DNA of 64,000 bases, taken from assembly GCA_017539025.1 (NCBI GenBank), contig JAFYHT010000071.1:372001-436000 (forward strand). Reading direction: 5' to 3'. The notes under the pieces are model-generated. The model was not told the origin of the DNA and searched no databases. It worked only from the letters and a program-made list of their open reading frames with translations. Numbering within the stretch: position 1 is the first letter of the stretch; each line of letters opens with the position of its first letter. Positions 33,252 to 43,140 of this stretch are shown piece by piece. The position numbers were made by a program, and so were the translations under genes. The stretch comes from Erysipelotrichaceae bacterium (GTDB lineage Bacteria; Bacillota_I; Bacilli_A; Erysipelotrichales; Erysipelotrichaceae).

Positions 33252-35339
33252 TTAGTCTACTCCAAACAAGAGTTCTCTGTAAGTCGGGAACGGCCAGTAA
33301 TTGCGATCGACGATCAGTTCCAGCTCATCGGCATTTTTCCTCAAGGATTCCATCAGCGGGATGATCCTGTCGTGATAATAGATCGCCAGTTTCAATGAAT
33401 CTTCCGGCTTTCTGTTAAGTTTTTTCTGGACCTGATCCATATCCTTATAGATGTCATTCTTGTATTTCCTGATCTGTTCCAGCGTCTTGTATTCATAGCT
33501 GTCTTTCTTGAGGATACCAAGGTCCTTGTCATACAGCAGTGACTCTTTCAGATCCGCTTCGTAATGAGAAACAGACGGAAGGATATCCTTCTTCAACATG
33601 TCCAACATCGTCAGTACTTCGATGTTGATGGTCTTGTAGTATTTCTCAAGATAGATCTCGTATCTTGACTTACATTCACTTTCACTTAAGACATTGTTGT
33701 CGGTAAAGACCCTGAGATTTTTCTCATCGAGATAATGAGAGAAGGCTTCAGGAGTGGAAGCGTAATTGCTTAAGCCTCTGAGTTTTGCCTCTTGAATCCA
33801 GGCTTCATCATAGCCATTGCCGTTGAAGATGATGCGGGAGTGTTTTCTGAATGTCTCTTTGATCAGAGAGTGGACTGCGTCATTGAACGAGTCCGCTTTT
33901 TCCAGTCTGTCCGCAAATTCCTTGAGTACTTGCGCAATGACGGTATTTAAGATTGTGTTTGGTGTTGAGATCGATGCGGAAGATCCCGGCATCCTGTATT
34001 CAAATTTGTTGCCGGTGAAGGCAAACGGAGATGTCCTGTTTCTGTCGGTGTTGTCTTTCGGGAAAGACGGGATCGTGTGGACAGAGACTTTCATCGGTGT
34101 CTTCTTCTTGTTGACATAGGCTTTGTCGTCGGCGATCGATTCCAGGATCTCGGTGAGTTCTTCTCCCAGATAGATGGAGATGATGGCCGGAGGAGCTTCC
34201 GATCCGCCTAAACGATGATCGTTGCCGGCAGAAGAGATCGAGATCCTTAAGAGATCCTGATATTCATCGACGGCCTTGATGACAGCGCAAAGGAAGGTGA
34301 GGAACTGGGCATTTTCCATTGGCGTATCGCCCGGTTCAAAGAGATTGCTTCCATCATCGGTTTTCAAGGACCAGTTGTTGTGCTTGCCCGAACCGTTGAC
34401 TTTCGCAAAAGGTTTTTCATGCAAAAGGCATTCCAGGTCGTGTTTTCTGGCGATCTTCTTCATGACTTCCATCGTCAGGTTGTTCTGATCGGCGGAGACA
34501 TTCGTCGTTAAGAAGTTGTTGGCCAGTTCGTGCTGGGAAGGTGCGACCTCGTTGTGCTGGGTCTTGGCCTGAATGCCCAGGGACCAGAGTTCTTCGTTGA
34601 GATCTCTCATATATTCGGCGACGGAAGTCTTGATCGAACCGTAGTAGTGGTCGTTCATCTCCTGACCTTTTGGCGGAAGGGCACCAAACAGCGTCCTGCC
34701 TGTCAGTCTGAGGTCTTCTCTTTCATCGAAGTATTTCTTTTCGATCAGGAAGTATTCCTGTTCGGCACCGACAGTCGGTTTGACGTGATCGACCTTGTCA
34801 TTGCCGAAAAGGCGAAGTATCCTGACAGCTTGGATGTTGAGTGCTTCCATCGATCTTAATAACGGAGTCTTGTGATCAAGTGCTTCTCCTGAATAGGAAC
34901 AGAAGATCGTCGGGATACATAAGATCCCATCCTTGATAAAGGCATAGGAAGTCGGATCCCAGGCGGTATAGCCTCTGGCTTCAAAAGTATCTCTTAGTCC
35001 TCCCGATGGGAACGAGGATGCATCGGCTTCGCCTTTGACAAGATTGAGCGGAGAAAACTCCAGTATGATCTTGCCTCCACCGGCTGTGCTTACGAAGCTG
35101 TTGTGCTTTTCGGCAGTGGCTCCGCTCAATGGATGGAACCAGTGAGTGAAATGAGTCGCACCGTTTTCGATGGCCCAGTCTTTCATGGCTTCTGCGATCT
35201 CGGCTGCCGTATCATAAGAAAGCTCTTCTCCGTTTTTGATGGTCTTTCTCAGTTTTGAATATGTCGACTTGGAAAGTCTCTGTTTCATGACCTCGTCATT
35301 GAATACCTTGCTTCCGAATGTCTTGATGATATCAGTCAT
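33252..35339 (-). CDS. glnN: Glutamine synthetase type III
   Basis: 695 residues, the long GSIII form (type I enzymes are about 450). Typical blocks are [47 protein letters not shown] (short: [15 protein letters not shown]), [13 protein letters not shown], and [15 protein letters not shown]. Makes glutamine from glutamate, ammonia and ATP. Start overlaps the pyrG stop by 8 nt, with AAAGGAG as RBS inside pyrG, so the glutamine producer is made together with a glutamine consumer. Confidence 0.96.
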   Translation of the reverse strand: MTDIIKTFGSKVFNDEVMKQRLSKSTYSKLRKTIKNGEELSYDTAAEIAEAMKDWAIENGATHFTHWFHPLSGATAEKHNSFVSTAGGGKIILEFSPLNLVKGEADASSFPSGGLRDTFEARGYTAWDPTSYAFIKDGILCIPTIFCSYSGEALDHKTPLLRSMEALNIQAVRILRLFGNDKVDHVKPTVGAEQEYFLIEKKYFDEREDLRLTGRTLFGALPPKGQEMNDHYYGSIKTSVAEYMRDLNEELWSLGIQAKTQHNEVAPSQHELANNFLTTNVSADQNNLTMEVMKKIARKHDLECLLHEKPFAKVNGSGKHNNWSLKTDDGSNLFEPGDTPMENAQFLTFLCAVIKAVDEYQDLLRISISSAGNDHRLGGSEAPPAIISIYLGEELTEILESIADDKAYVNKKKTPMKVSVHTIPSFPKDNTDRNRTSPFAFTGNKFEYRMPGSSASISTPNTILNTVIAQVLKEFADRLEKADSFNDAVHSLIKETFRKHSRIIFNGNGYDEAWIQEAKLRGLSNYASTPEAFSHYLDEKNLRVFTDNNVLSESECKSRYEIYLEKYYKTINIEVLTMLDMLKKDILPSVSHYEADLKESLLYDKDLGILKKDSYEYKTLEQIRKYKNDIYKDMDQVQKKLNRKPEDSLKLAIYYHDRIIPLMESLRKNADELELIVDRNYWPFPTYRELLFGVD

Positions 35340-36945
35340 GTCTTTCTCCTTTCGAAATTACAGCTGCGTGTACCAGCCCTTTAAACAGAGGATGTGCTTT
35401 ATCCGGTCTTGACTTGAATTCCGGATGGAACTGAACACCGATGAAATAAGGATGTTTTTCGAGTTCGACAGTCTCGACGATATAGCCATCGGGTGAAGTT
35501 CCCGAGATGATCAGTCCCTTGTCGGTCAGCTGCTTCCGGAACTGATTGTTGAATTCATAGCGATGACGGTGACGTTCGCTGATCACATCCTGTCTGTATG
35601 TCTTTTGTATCATTGTACCTTTTTTCAGGCTACATGGATATGCCCCAAGACGAAGTGTACCGCCTTTATCCGTTTCATCGCTCTGATCAGGAAGGAAATC
35701 GATGACCTTATGTTTCGAATCCGGATCGAATTCGTTGGAGTTTGCGTCTTTCATACGGCATGCGTTTCTGGCAAATTCAATGACCGCCACCTGCATGCCC
35801 AGGCAGATTCCCAGATACGGGATTTCATGGCTGCGGCAATATCCGGCAGCAGTAATCATTCCTTCGATACCTCTGTTTCCAAAACCACCCGGGACAATGA
35901 CGCCGTCGCAGCCAGAGAGGATCTTCGATACATTCTTCCTGTCGATCTTTTCCGAATCGATCCAGCTGATCTTCACTTCGGTATCTTGACTGTATCCGGC
36001 ATGTTTCAATGCTTCGACGATGGAAAGATAGGCATCGTGGAGTTTCACATACTTGCCGACGATGGCGATATTGACTTCGTTTTTCGGATCTTTTGCCTTG
36101 CGTACCATCTGTTTCCATTTCTTCAGATCCGGCTGATCGTAATCCATCTTCAGCTGTTTCAGCACGATATCCGCAAAGTACTGCTTTTCCAGCAAGAGCG
36201 GTACTTCGTAAAGAAGATCGATCGTCGGATTCTCAATGACGTGGTCAGCAGGGAGATTGGCAAAAAGAGCGATCTTTTCGAAGATATCTTTTTCAAGCGG
36301 TTTTGAACATCTAAGGACGATGATATCCGGACGGATCCCCATGCCCTGCAGTTCCTTGACCGAATGTTGAGTCGGTTTGGACTTATGTTCCCCCGAACAT
36401 TCCAGATAAGGGATCAGAGTGACATGGATATAACAGACATTCTCGTTTCCCTGTTCCAGGCCGATCTGTCTGATCGCTTCGATGAAGGGCTGTGATTCGA
36501 TATCGCCGATGGTTCCTCCGACTTCACAGATCAGAACATCCGGGTCGTTTTTCTTTGCGGCAGAATAGATGAATTCCTTGATCTCGTTAGTGATGTGGGG
36601 GATGATCTGGACAGTCTTGCCCAGATACTCGCCTTTTCTTTCCTTGTTCAGAACGTTCCAGAAGACTTTGCCGGTGGTGAGATTGGAGTACTTGTGAAGA
36701 TCTTCATCAATGAATCGTTCATAGTGTCCGAGGTCCAGATCGGTCTCCGCGCCGTCATCGGTGACGAAAACTTCGCCATGCTGGTAAGGGGACATGGTAC
36801 CGGGGTCGACATTGATATATGGATCCAGTTTCTGAGAAGCTACTTTCAATCCTCTGGCTTTCAGCAGTCTTCCTAATGATGCGGCGGTGATCCCTTTGCC
36901 GAGTCCTGATACGACACCGCCTGTTACGAATACAAATTTACACAT
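35332..36945 (-). CDS. pyrG: CTP synthase
   Basis: 537 residues. N-terminal synthase domain (about 1-265) begins [18 protein letters not shown] with the ATP/Mg motif and [15 protein letters not shown]; the C-terminal class I glutamine amidotransferase has [17 protein letters not shown] (nucleophile Cys) and FHPEFKSRP. Converts UTP to CTP with glutamine. Start at 36945 is 6 nt after GGAGGT; two in-frame ATGs just upstream would overlap or precede that RBS. A terminator-like hairpin sits immediately before the RBS, pointing to attenuation. Confidence 0.96.
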   Translation of the reverse strand: MCKFVFVTGGVVSGLGKGITAASLGRLLKARGLKVASQKLDPYINVDPGTMSPYQHGEVFVTDDGAETDLDLGHYERFIDEDLHKYSNLTTGKVFWNVLNKERKGEYLGKTVQIIPHITNEIKEFIYSAAKKNDPDVLICEVGGTIGDIESQPFIEAIRQIGLEQGNENVCYIHVTLIPYLECSGEHKSKPTQHSVKELQGMGIRPDIIVLRCSKPLEKDIFEKIALFANLPADHVIENPTIDLLYEVPLLLEKQYFADIVLKQLKMDYDQPDLKKWKQMVRKAKDPKNEVNIAIVGKYVKLHDAYLSIVEALKHAGYSQDTEVKISWIDSEKIDRKNVSKILSGCDGVIVPGGFGNRGIEGMITAAGYCRSHEIPYLGICLGMQVAVIEFARNACRMKDANSNEFDPDSKHKVIDFLPDQSDETDKGGTLRLGAYPCSLKKGTMIQKTYRQDVISERHRHRYEFNNQFRKQLTDKGLIISGTSPDGYIVETVELEKHPYFIGVQFHPEFKSRPDKAHPLFKGLVHAAVISKGERHD

Positions 36946-36952
36946 ACGCATA

Positions 36953-36994
36953 CCTCCGAAAAAAAAATAAAACAACATCGTCAGCGATGTCGTT
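36953..36994 (-). terminator. Attenuator hairpin and T9 run in the pyrG leader
   Basis: On the minus strand AACGACATCG-CTGA-CGATGTTGTT (10-bp stem, 36971-36994) is followed by TTA and nine T, then CGGAGGT. This is a full intrinsic terminator between the promoter and the RBS of pyrG. In Bacillus, pyrG is controlled by a leader terminator in response to CTP; the 5' GGGCTC used there is not seen here. Confidence 0.75.
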
Positions 36995-37079
36995 TAACAG
37001 GGTTTCAAAACCATCTTCCATGACTTCATACTTCTGCATGGAATCATCATATGAGTACGCGTACTACAAATACAGAATC

Positions 37080-37109
37080 ATTCTAAACCCGGCATGAATT
37101 TCATGTCAA
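37080..37109 (-). promoter_or_regulatory. pyrG-glnN promoter
   Basis: Minus strand: TTGACA (37104-37109), 18 bp, TAGAAT (37080-37085). The leader to the pyrG start is about 130 nt. An out-of-frame 34-codon ORF without RBS crosses the attenuator and ends on the pyrG start. Confidence 0.7.
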
Positions 37110-37174
37110 TATCTTTTTATCTGCTTCTTTCAAAAGGAAAATAAGATCGCAGATATGAAGGATCCTTCCTGTTC

Positions 37175-38143
37175 TTATCTGTACTCTTTCAGTGTTTCTT
37201 TTAGTGTCTTTATGAATTCTGCTTTCAGTTCCTGAGGCTCGATGATCACCATGGAATCCAGGTACTGTTGGGCAAGGTATAAGGCTCCCTGCATGGATGT
37301 CCTGACTCTGATGATGAAGTGATCTTCCCCATCGCTCATGACATTGAGTGAAGGTCCAAAGAGATCGATCATGTGGTCCATGATGGATTCTTTGCATCTG
37401 AAGGAGACGTAGTTCATCTCTCCCGCATACATGAAGAGCTTGTTTCTGGCGTATTCATAGGCGTCTTTACTGTTTCTTAATATGACGGATCTTTCATTCA
37501 GGATCAATGTGTCTTTCATCCTGTCGATGCGATAGTGGATAAAGCCCGGATGATTAGGTGAAGTAACGATCATGTAGGCTCTGGAATCCGCATAGACGAT
37601 GTATCGCGGTTCAACGATGTAAGGTTCCTTCCTTCTTGGGACGAGGTTCTTTTCCCTGTCGTATTTCAGATAGGTGAACTGCAGCTTTCTGTTTTCTTTG
37701 ATCGCATGGGATATCGTTTCGATCGTATAGAGAAGCTGTCTGTTGTTTGTCTTGACGGGATTGGGCATATAGACCTTGTCGGAGAATTCCTTGGCATCAT
37801 ATCTGCTTTGGGTGGACAGGAGTTTTCTGATCAGATCATCGGATTGTTTGGATGAAATGAAATGGGATGCATGGATGGCGTTGCACAATAAAAGGATCTC
37901 ACCCTTGTCGAAGTCTCTTTTTGCCAGGTAGTATCCCTTGCCGTTGTCTTCATAGTCGGAGATCTCAAAACCGAAATCTTTTAAGATCCCGATATTGGAA
38001 TAGAGCGTCCTTCTTTCGATGTTGAGGTCGTATTCATTTTGGAGGTGTTCACTGATCTGTTTTACCGATAAGATATGATCCTGATCGGAATACTTCTTCA
38101 GTACTTCCAATACCGCAAAGGTGCTGTGCTTTTTTTCTGCCAT
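37175..38143 (-). CDS. WYL-domain transcriptional regulator (YafY family)
   Basis: 322 residues. N-terminal HTH_11 winged helix (about 8-70, VKQISEHLQNEYDLNIERRTLYSNIGIL in part: IERRTLYSNI) and a WYL domain (about 150-225, QFTYLKYDREK...EPRYIVYADSRAYMIV), then a WCX extension to the end. WYL domains bind nucleotides or small ligands. Upstream of pyrG on the same strand but separated from it by the pyrG promoter. Target unknown. Confidence 0.86.
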   Translation of the reverse strand: MAEKKHSTFAVLEVLKKYSDQDHILSVKQISEHLQNEYDLNIERRTLYSNIGILKDFGFEISDYEDNGKGYYLAKRDFDKGEILLLCNAIHASHFISSKQSDDLIRKLLSTQSRYDAKEFSDKVYMPNPVKTNNRQLLYTIETISHAIKENRKLQFTYLKYDREKNLVPRRKEPYIVEPRYIVYADSRAYMIVTSPNHPGFIHYRIDRMKDTLILNERSVILRNSKDAYEYARNKLFMYAGEMNYVSFRCKESIMDHMIDLFGPSLNVMSDGEDHFIIRVRTSMQGALYLAQQYLDSMVIIEPQELKAEFIKTLKETLKEYR

Positions 38144-38260
38144 GTCCCATTCTCCTTTTCTTAATGTTAGCGCGTTTTTGTTTCAGGCACAATTTATATG
38201 ACGAAACAAGAAACGAAAGATGGTCTATAATTGAAGTAATTGATATCAGAGGTTAGTCCT

Positions 38261-39916
38261 ATGGAAGAAACAATGAAGAAACAACTCGATGATCTGTTCT
38301 ATCAGATCGTGAAGAAGAAAAACAAAGGCGGAGTGAGTCTGATCCTTTTCAATGACGAAGAAGTGTTCTATGAGGTATACGACGGATTCATTCAGAAGGA
38401 AAACAATATCAGGCCGGATGAAAACTCTCTCTATATGATCGGTTCCAACACCAAGATCTTTACAGCTCTTGGCATATTGAAGCTCTATGAAGAGGGAAAG
38501 CTTTCCTTGGGTGATGATGTCAGAGACTATCTTCCTTTGAGTGTGAAGAGCCGTTTCGGCGATCAGAAGATCACGATCGAAAGTCTGCTGATGCACAGAT
38601 CGGGACTGCAGTGTGATCTCTATGAGTATTTCATTACGGAATCAAAAGACTTTTCCGATGTCATTGAAGGTCTCAACAAGACCTATCTGACTTCGATCCC
38701 GGGGGAGATGTTCAGCTATTCCAATCTGGGATTCACCTTGCTTGGTCTGATCATTCAGAAAGTATCGGGAATGACCTATGTAGATTATTTAAAGAAGATC
38801 CTTTTACATCCGATGGAGATCGAGATGTATTTTGGCAGAGAAGACGAACTTCCAAAGGAAGTATCGGATCATCTTGCCTACAGCTATGACAAAAAAGGAA
38901 ACAGGACAAAGGATGCCTTGGGATGCATGATCCCGGCAGGATCCTGTACCTATACAAGGATCAAAGATCTTGCCAAGATCGGTGTGCTTCTGATGAACAA
39001 AGGTGTTTATCAAGGCAAGCGATACTTCAAGGAAGAAACGATCGAAACGATGACGGAAAACAAGGTGATGGATAGTGCTGATGAAGAAGTCTTCAACTAC
39101 AGCTATGGCATCATTCACAACCAGCTTGATCTGAAACATAAGACTTCAAAGATCATCGGTCATGGCGGCAATACCTTATATCATCATTCCTGCTTCAACT
39201 ATCTTCCTGAAGAGAAGGTCGGTATCATCGTATTCACCAATTCCAAGAGCGGTATTCAGCTGTCAAGAAAAGCGGAAAAGGAGATCTTCGACAAGTATTT
39301 TGAACTTCAGAACTATCCTTTGAAAGAAGAAGTGAAATTCACAGAACTTGATCCGAATCAATATGTCGGCAAATACGATACTCTCATGGGACCGATCGAG
39401 TTTAAAACTTCAGGCAATCAGCTGATGACGATGCTTCCGGGTTTCAAGATCCGACTCAAGAAGGATGAAAATGATTATTTCCATTGTGAGGCTACCGGTC
39501 TCTGGGGACTGATCCCTCCTTTGGCAAACAAGATCAGAGAGATCTCTTTCAAACAGTGCCGTTATCTGGATAAGGATGTCCTGATCATGAAACAGGGTGT
39601 CGCTTTGATCGCAGGCAAGAGATATGAAGAAACAAAGATCGATCCTGAGTGGAAGAAAGCTGCAGGCACTTATGTTCCAAAAGATCCAAGGATGAATGCG
39701 ATTGCCAAGAAAGCGATCCTGACGATCAAGAACAAAGAGCTGCTTCTTACCTTGAGACTGGAGGAACAGCCATTGAATTATTTCCTGACCTGTATCAATG
39801 GAAATGAAGCGATCGTCAAAGGTTTCGGAAGGAACACGAATCAGACCGTTTATCTCTATAAAGAGAATGATAAATACTGCATCTCTGTTGATGGGATTGA
39901 AATGATCAGAAAATGA
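38261..39916 (+). CDS. Serine hydrolase, beta-lactamase class C/PBP4*-like
   Basis: 551 residues. N-terminal beta-lactamase-like domain (about 1-350) with Ser62-x-x-Lys65 in MIGSNTKIFTA, the YxN-type motif FSYSNLGF, and HGGN in place of KTG. The C-terminal part (about 370-551) holds two lipocalin-like beta repeats typical of esterase/peptidase relatives. No signal peptide, so probably cytoplasmic. The ATG at 38261 has AGAGGT 7 nt upstream; an in-frame TTG 21 nt earlier would overlap this RBS. Overlaps the next gene by 4 nt (ATGA). Substrate unknown. Confidence 0.85.
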   Translation: MEETMKKQLDDLFYQIVKKKNKGGVSLILFNDEEVFYEVYDGFIQKENNIRPDENSLYMIGSNTKIFTALGILKLYEEGKLSLGDDVRDYLPLSVKSRFGDQKITIESLLMHRSGLQCDLYEYFITESKDFSDVIEGLNKTYLTSIPGEMFSYSNLGFTLLGLIIQKVSGMTYVDYLKKILLHPMEIEMYFGREDELPKEVSDHLAYSYDKKGNRTKDALGCMIPAGSCTYTRIKDLAKIGVLLMNKGVYQGKRYFKEETIETMTENKVMDSADEEVFNYSYGIIHNQLDLKHKTSKIIGHGGNTLYHHSCFNYLPEEKVGIIVFTNSKSGIQLSRKAEKEIFDKYFELQNYPLKEEVKFTELDPNQYVGKYDTLMGPIEFKTSGNQLMTMLPGFKIRLKKDENDYFHCEATGLWGLIPPLANKIREISFKQCRYLDKDVLIMKQGVALIAGKRYEETKIDPEWKKAAGTYVPKDPRMNAIAKKAILTIKNKELLLTLRLEEQPLNYFLTCINGNEAIVKGFGRNTNQTVYLYKENDKYCISVDGIEMIRK

Positions 39917-40731
39917 AAAAGATCCTGGTCCTCTTATCCGTATTTCTTTTACTGTCTTCTGCTTTGATCTGCAGGTTTGTTTTTGCGGCGCAAAGGAAAA
40001 AAGAAGAAAGTATCGTTGAAGTAAAGGAAGAAAAGAAAGAGGGAACAAAAGAAGAGATCGTTGTAAAAGAAGAAACTAAAGAAGAAGAAAAAACAGAAGA
40101 AGCCGATACAGAAGGACTGTATAAGATGTTGGACTTCGACAGAAGACTGATCTTAAGAGTCGGGATACAGGATGACTGGGTGTGTTCCATCTTCAATCTG
40201 GCTTATGCCAGAGCGATACTGGATGAAGACTATCGAAGCGATCCCTATGACTACTATGATGGTGAAGGTGCTGTCTGGCGCTGGGCGGACTTTGAAGATA
40301 TCGCCTTGTCAGATCCTTTGGATAAGGTCCTTCAGAAAGCGTATGACGAGATCGATGCGGGAAGACCGACGATCTTCTATGTCGATGGGACTTATGCCTA
40401 TACGACAAGTGCCAACCCTCAGCCAAGGAATTCCGAAGAACATTTCGTACTGATATTGGGATATAAATTAAGTGCGGACAGAGATCATCTGAAACCTTCT
40501 GATTTCTATGGTGCAGATCCATCGGGTGGATACTGCTGCAGTGAAGACGGGTATATGCCATGGGTCACACTGACAGATGAATCTCCGTTAAAGGTAAATG
40601 GAGAATATGCGCTTTATGCCAGCAACGAGCCGGATGATCACGTCAGTACATGCATCGCCTATGCGGATACCTGTATGTGGAACTGCGATCAGGTCAATGA
40701 GATACGTCCGAATTACAGAAATGATAACTGA
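39913..40731 (+). CDS. Secreted C39-like (papain-fold) peptidase homologue
   Basis: 272 residues: an N-terminal signal/anchor helix (about 4-26), a Lys/Glu-rich low-complexity stalk (about 28-66), and a domain matching the peptidase_C39_2 pattern: Cys91 in DDWVCSIFNLAYARAIL, His177 in EEHFVLILGYK and Asp202 in YGADPSGG. The nearby YCCSEDG and TCMWNC add cysteines that might form disulfides. Coupled to the serine hydrolase gene by ATGA. Predicted to act outside the membrane; target unknown. Confidence 0.75.
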   Translation: MKKILVLLSVFLLLSSALICRFVFAAQRKKEESIVEVKEEKKEGTKEEIVVKEETKEEEKTEEADTEGLYKMLDFDRRLILRVGIQDDWVCSIFNLAYARAILDEDYRSDPYDYYDGEGAVWRWADFEDIALSDPLDKVLQKAYDEIDAGRPTIFYVDGTYAYTTSANPQPRNSEEHFVLILGYKLSADRDHLKPSDFYGADPSGGYCCSEDGYMPWVTLTDESPLKVNGEYALYASNEPDDHVSTCIAYADTCMWNCDQVNEIRPNYRNDN

Positions 40732-40775
40732 CAGACATGATCGTCTGAAAAAAGCTTTTATTTGAAAGGAAGAAT

Positions 40776-41846
40776 ATGATGAAAAAAGGAATACTGTTGA
40801 TGATCCTGATCGTGTTGATGATGGCGGGTTGTTCTGCCGATCAGAATTCTTCATCTCTAGAAGAAGGGATCAAGTATCTGGAACAGGGAGACTATGAAAA
40901 GGCTGCAGCAGCTTTCGACAAAGCTGTAGAAGAAGATCCGGATAATGCAGCCGTATATCTGGAAAGAGGAAAGTTTTATCTTGAACATGGTTTGGATCTG
41001 AACGGTTCTTATTCCGAGGAGATGTTTCAGAGTATCCTTTCGGATTGTAACAAAGCACAGGAACTCGATCCAAAGAGCGAAGAATCTGCTGCCTGCATCT
41101 TCTATGCCTATACCCAGAACAATCAGTATAAAGAAGCGGCTGAATCTCTGAAAGATTATATTGATCAGAATGATACGGTATCAGACAACATAAAAGAGAT
41201 CATGACAAAAGTTGATAATGGGCAGATCACTGATATTCACAATAACGTCCGTATTTACACAGCTTATGATGATGCCGGCAATGTCCGTTATGTATATCAT
41301 TACAACTACAGTTATCTTGACCGCGTAGAAAGCATCGACTGGTATTCTCAAGACGGGACCCTGAAGGATCATATCGCTTATATCTATGATGAACAGGGGA
41401 AGGTCACACAAGGTTTCCAGACGACAGATGTGTATACCGGTGAAATGACACCAGTCCATTATGCCTATGACGAAAAGGGAAACCTGATCACAGAGATCTG
41501 GGAAAACTTCAATGGAAGTCCGTATAAGCGATCTTATCATTATGATGCCAACGGCATGAACGATTATATGGAAGATCTCGTCGGCGGAGAAGTGATCGCA
41601 ACTCATAAGCGATCCTACGATTCGGCAGGCCACATGATCCTGGAAGAAACCTACAGCAGTAATGATGATCTGATCAGTAAAGTTGAGTATACTTTCAACG
41701 AAAAGAACATGTGCAGCGAACAGACGATGTATGACCGCAATGGCAATGTGAACCAGCAATGGTTCTTCACTTACGATGAAAACGATAAACTGATCAGGAC
41801 AGAATATTATGTCGATGGAGAACTGATCGACATCAAAGGAAACTGA
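40776..41846 (+). CDS. Lipoprotein with TPR and YD/RHS-like repeats
   Basis: 356 residues. Signal peptide with lipobox LMMAGC (Cys about 19). A TPR region (about 25-135: GIKYLEQGDYEKAAAAFDKAV, DPDNAAVYLERGKFYL, QYKEAAESL). The C-terminal half (about 150-356) is made of short strand repeats of the type YDEKGNLITE / YDRNGNVNQ / YDENDKLIRTEYY, like YD/RHS or MORN-type repeats. Extracytoplasmic anchor or binding protein. RBS AAAGGAAG. Confidence 0.8.
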   Translation: MMKKGILLMILIVLMMAGCSADQNSSSLEEGIKYLEQGDYEKAAAAFDKAVEEDPDNAAVYLERGKFYLEHGLDLNGSYSEEMFQSILSDCNKAQELDPKSEESAACIFYAYTQNNQYKEAAESLKDYIDQNDTVSDNIKEIMTKVDNGQITDIHNNVRIYTAYDDAGNVRYVYHYNYSYLDRVESIDWYSQDGTLKDHIAYIYDEQGKVTQGFQTTDVYTGEMTPVHYAYDEKGNLITEIWENFNGSPYKRSYHYDANGMNDYMEDLVGGEVIATHKRSYDSAGHMILEETYSSNDDLISKVEYTFNEKNMCSEQTMYDRNGNVNQQWFFTYDENDKLIRTEYYVDGELIDIKGN

Positions 41847-41875
41847 TCGGTTGTCGCAGACCCGTATAACGGTAT

Positions 41876-42268
41876 ATGAATAAAAAAGAAATCATAAAAC
41901 AGTTAGAAAGTTTTCCATACAACAGAGATGATTACTGGCTGATCACCGGTGCTGCCATGGTTTTATATGGGATAAAGAAAGAGACCAATGATATCGATCT
42001 TGGTTGTAATAAAGAGATGGCAGATCATCTTGAAAAAGACGGCTACCTGTATCAGCACAGTGAAAACGGAAACAGATGTTTCAGGTATGGTGATCAGATT
42101 GAAGTTTTCGAAAACTGGTTAAAGGATTCTGTCACATCAATTGATGGATTTCCTGTCATAAGTAACAAAGGTCTAATCGAAATGAAACGAGAACTTGGAA
42201 GAGACAAGGATCTGAAAGACATCAAACTGATCAACGAATATCTGAGAAAAGAGGCAGAAAATGACTAG
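41876..42268 (+). CDS. Predicted nucleotidyltransferase-fold protein
   Basis: 130 residues with the MNT/AbiEii-like core LITGAAMVLYGIKKETNDIDLG (short: GAAMVLYGIKKETNDIDLG), in which the two aspartates of the DxD site are NDIDL. A second acidic residue is in DQIEVFENW. No toxin-like partner is adjacent; the next gene is traX-like and overlaps by 8 nt. There is no RBS and TATAAC ends 5 nt before the ATG, another leaderless candidate. Confidence 0.65.
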   Translation: MNKKEIIKQLESFPYNRDDYWLITGAAMVLYGIKKETNDIDLGCNKEMADHLEKDGYLYQHSENGNRCFRYGDQIEVFENWLKDSVTSIDGFPVISNKGLIEMKRELGRDKDLKDIKLINEYLRKEAEND

Positions 42269-43013
42269 TCTGGGATTGAAAATCATTGCGATCTTAAGCA
42301 TGCTGATGGATCATGTGACGAGTGTATTTCCAAACGAGACCCTGGTATCGATCGATGAGATCATCGGAAGACTGGCGTTTCCTTTATATGCGTTCATGAT
42401 CGTTGATTCCTTCAGGCACCTGAGCGGCGAAAGGATGAAAAAGTTCATGATCATCTTAGGAGCCATGGCTGTCATTTCCGAGCCGGCATTTGACCGTGCT
42501 TTCTGGGGAAGTTTTTATTTTCCATATATCCAGAATCAGCTGCTTCAGTTTTTCTCGTATGGTATTGCGTTAGTCTTTGTCAGAAGATTGAACGCAAACT
42601 GGCAGAAGGCTCTTGTCTGGATCGTGACGATCTTGCTGAATCTGAAGTTTTCTCTGGGCTATGGCTGCGGAGGTATCGTACTGATGCTGATGTATGACTG
42701 GTATCTGGAACACTACTCAGATAAAAGTACTGTTTGGCGTTTTATTGCCATGAGCGTGATCATGCTTCTTGCGGTGGTGATCCTGGCCATTTCCGTATTC
42801 TTCATTTATTTTGGGGTGGCTATGCTGTTTGAAGTATCGATGGAATATATCTTTGATTGCCTGAAGGCCTTTGCACCGATCCTGATCACGATCCCGTTTA
42901 TGGCTTTGTATAACGGGGAATATGGGAATATCCCGAAGTGGTTCAGAGTCATATATCGTTATTTTTATCCGGTGCACATCTGGATCCTGACTCTGATCGT
43001 TTTGCTTCAATAA
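42261..43013 (+). CDS. TraX family membrane protein
   Basis: 250 residues with about seven hydrophobic helices; N-terminus SLGLKIIAILSMLMDHVTSVF and IGRLAFPLYAFMIVDSF are the hallmark of TraX (first described as the F-pilin acetyltransferase). Many chromosomal Bacillota copies have no conjugation genes nearby, as here. Probably an acyltransferase-type membrane enzyme; the role is not known. Confidence 0.87.
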   Translation: MTSLGLKIIAILSMLMDHVTSVFPNETLVSIDEIIGRLAFPLYAFMIVDSFRHLSGERMKKFMIILGAMAVISEPAFDRAFWGSFYFPYIQNQLLQFFSYGIALVFVRRLNANWQKALVWIVTILLNLKFSLGYGCGGIVLMLMYDWYLEHYSDKSTVWRFIAMSVIMLLAVVILAISVFFIYFGVAMLFEVSMEYIFDCLKAFAPILITIPFMALYNGEYGNIPKWFRVIYRYFYPVHIWILTLIVLLQ

Positions 43014-43100
43014 GCGGAATCAAAGTGAGTGGAGGAACATTGACTCCTGCCAGTCTGGAAACAAATCCAGATCGTCTGTAAAGAAAGCTTAGTAAAAAAG

Positions 43101-43127
43101 AAACCCTCGATTCATTCACGAGGGTTT
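43101..43127. terminator. Bidirectional terminator between convergent genes
   Basis: AAACCCTCG/CGAGGGTTT stem; T-runs occur on both strands, the stronger on the minus strand (CTTTTTTAC). Confidence 0.85.
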
Positions 43128-43140
43128 TACTATGCTTTGA

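Noticed and set aside
36943..37039. Leader ORF of about 34 codons in front of pyrG, at first sight fused in frame to PyrG
   Set aside because: Counting nine T residues puts it out of frame, it has no RBS, and it simply reads through the attenuator; not called as a gene.
38240..38260. Upstream TTG start for the serine hydrolase
   Set aside because: The AGAGGT RBS lies inside this extension and points to the ATG at 38261.
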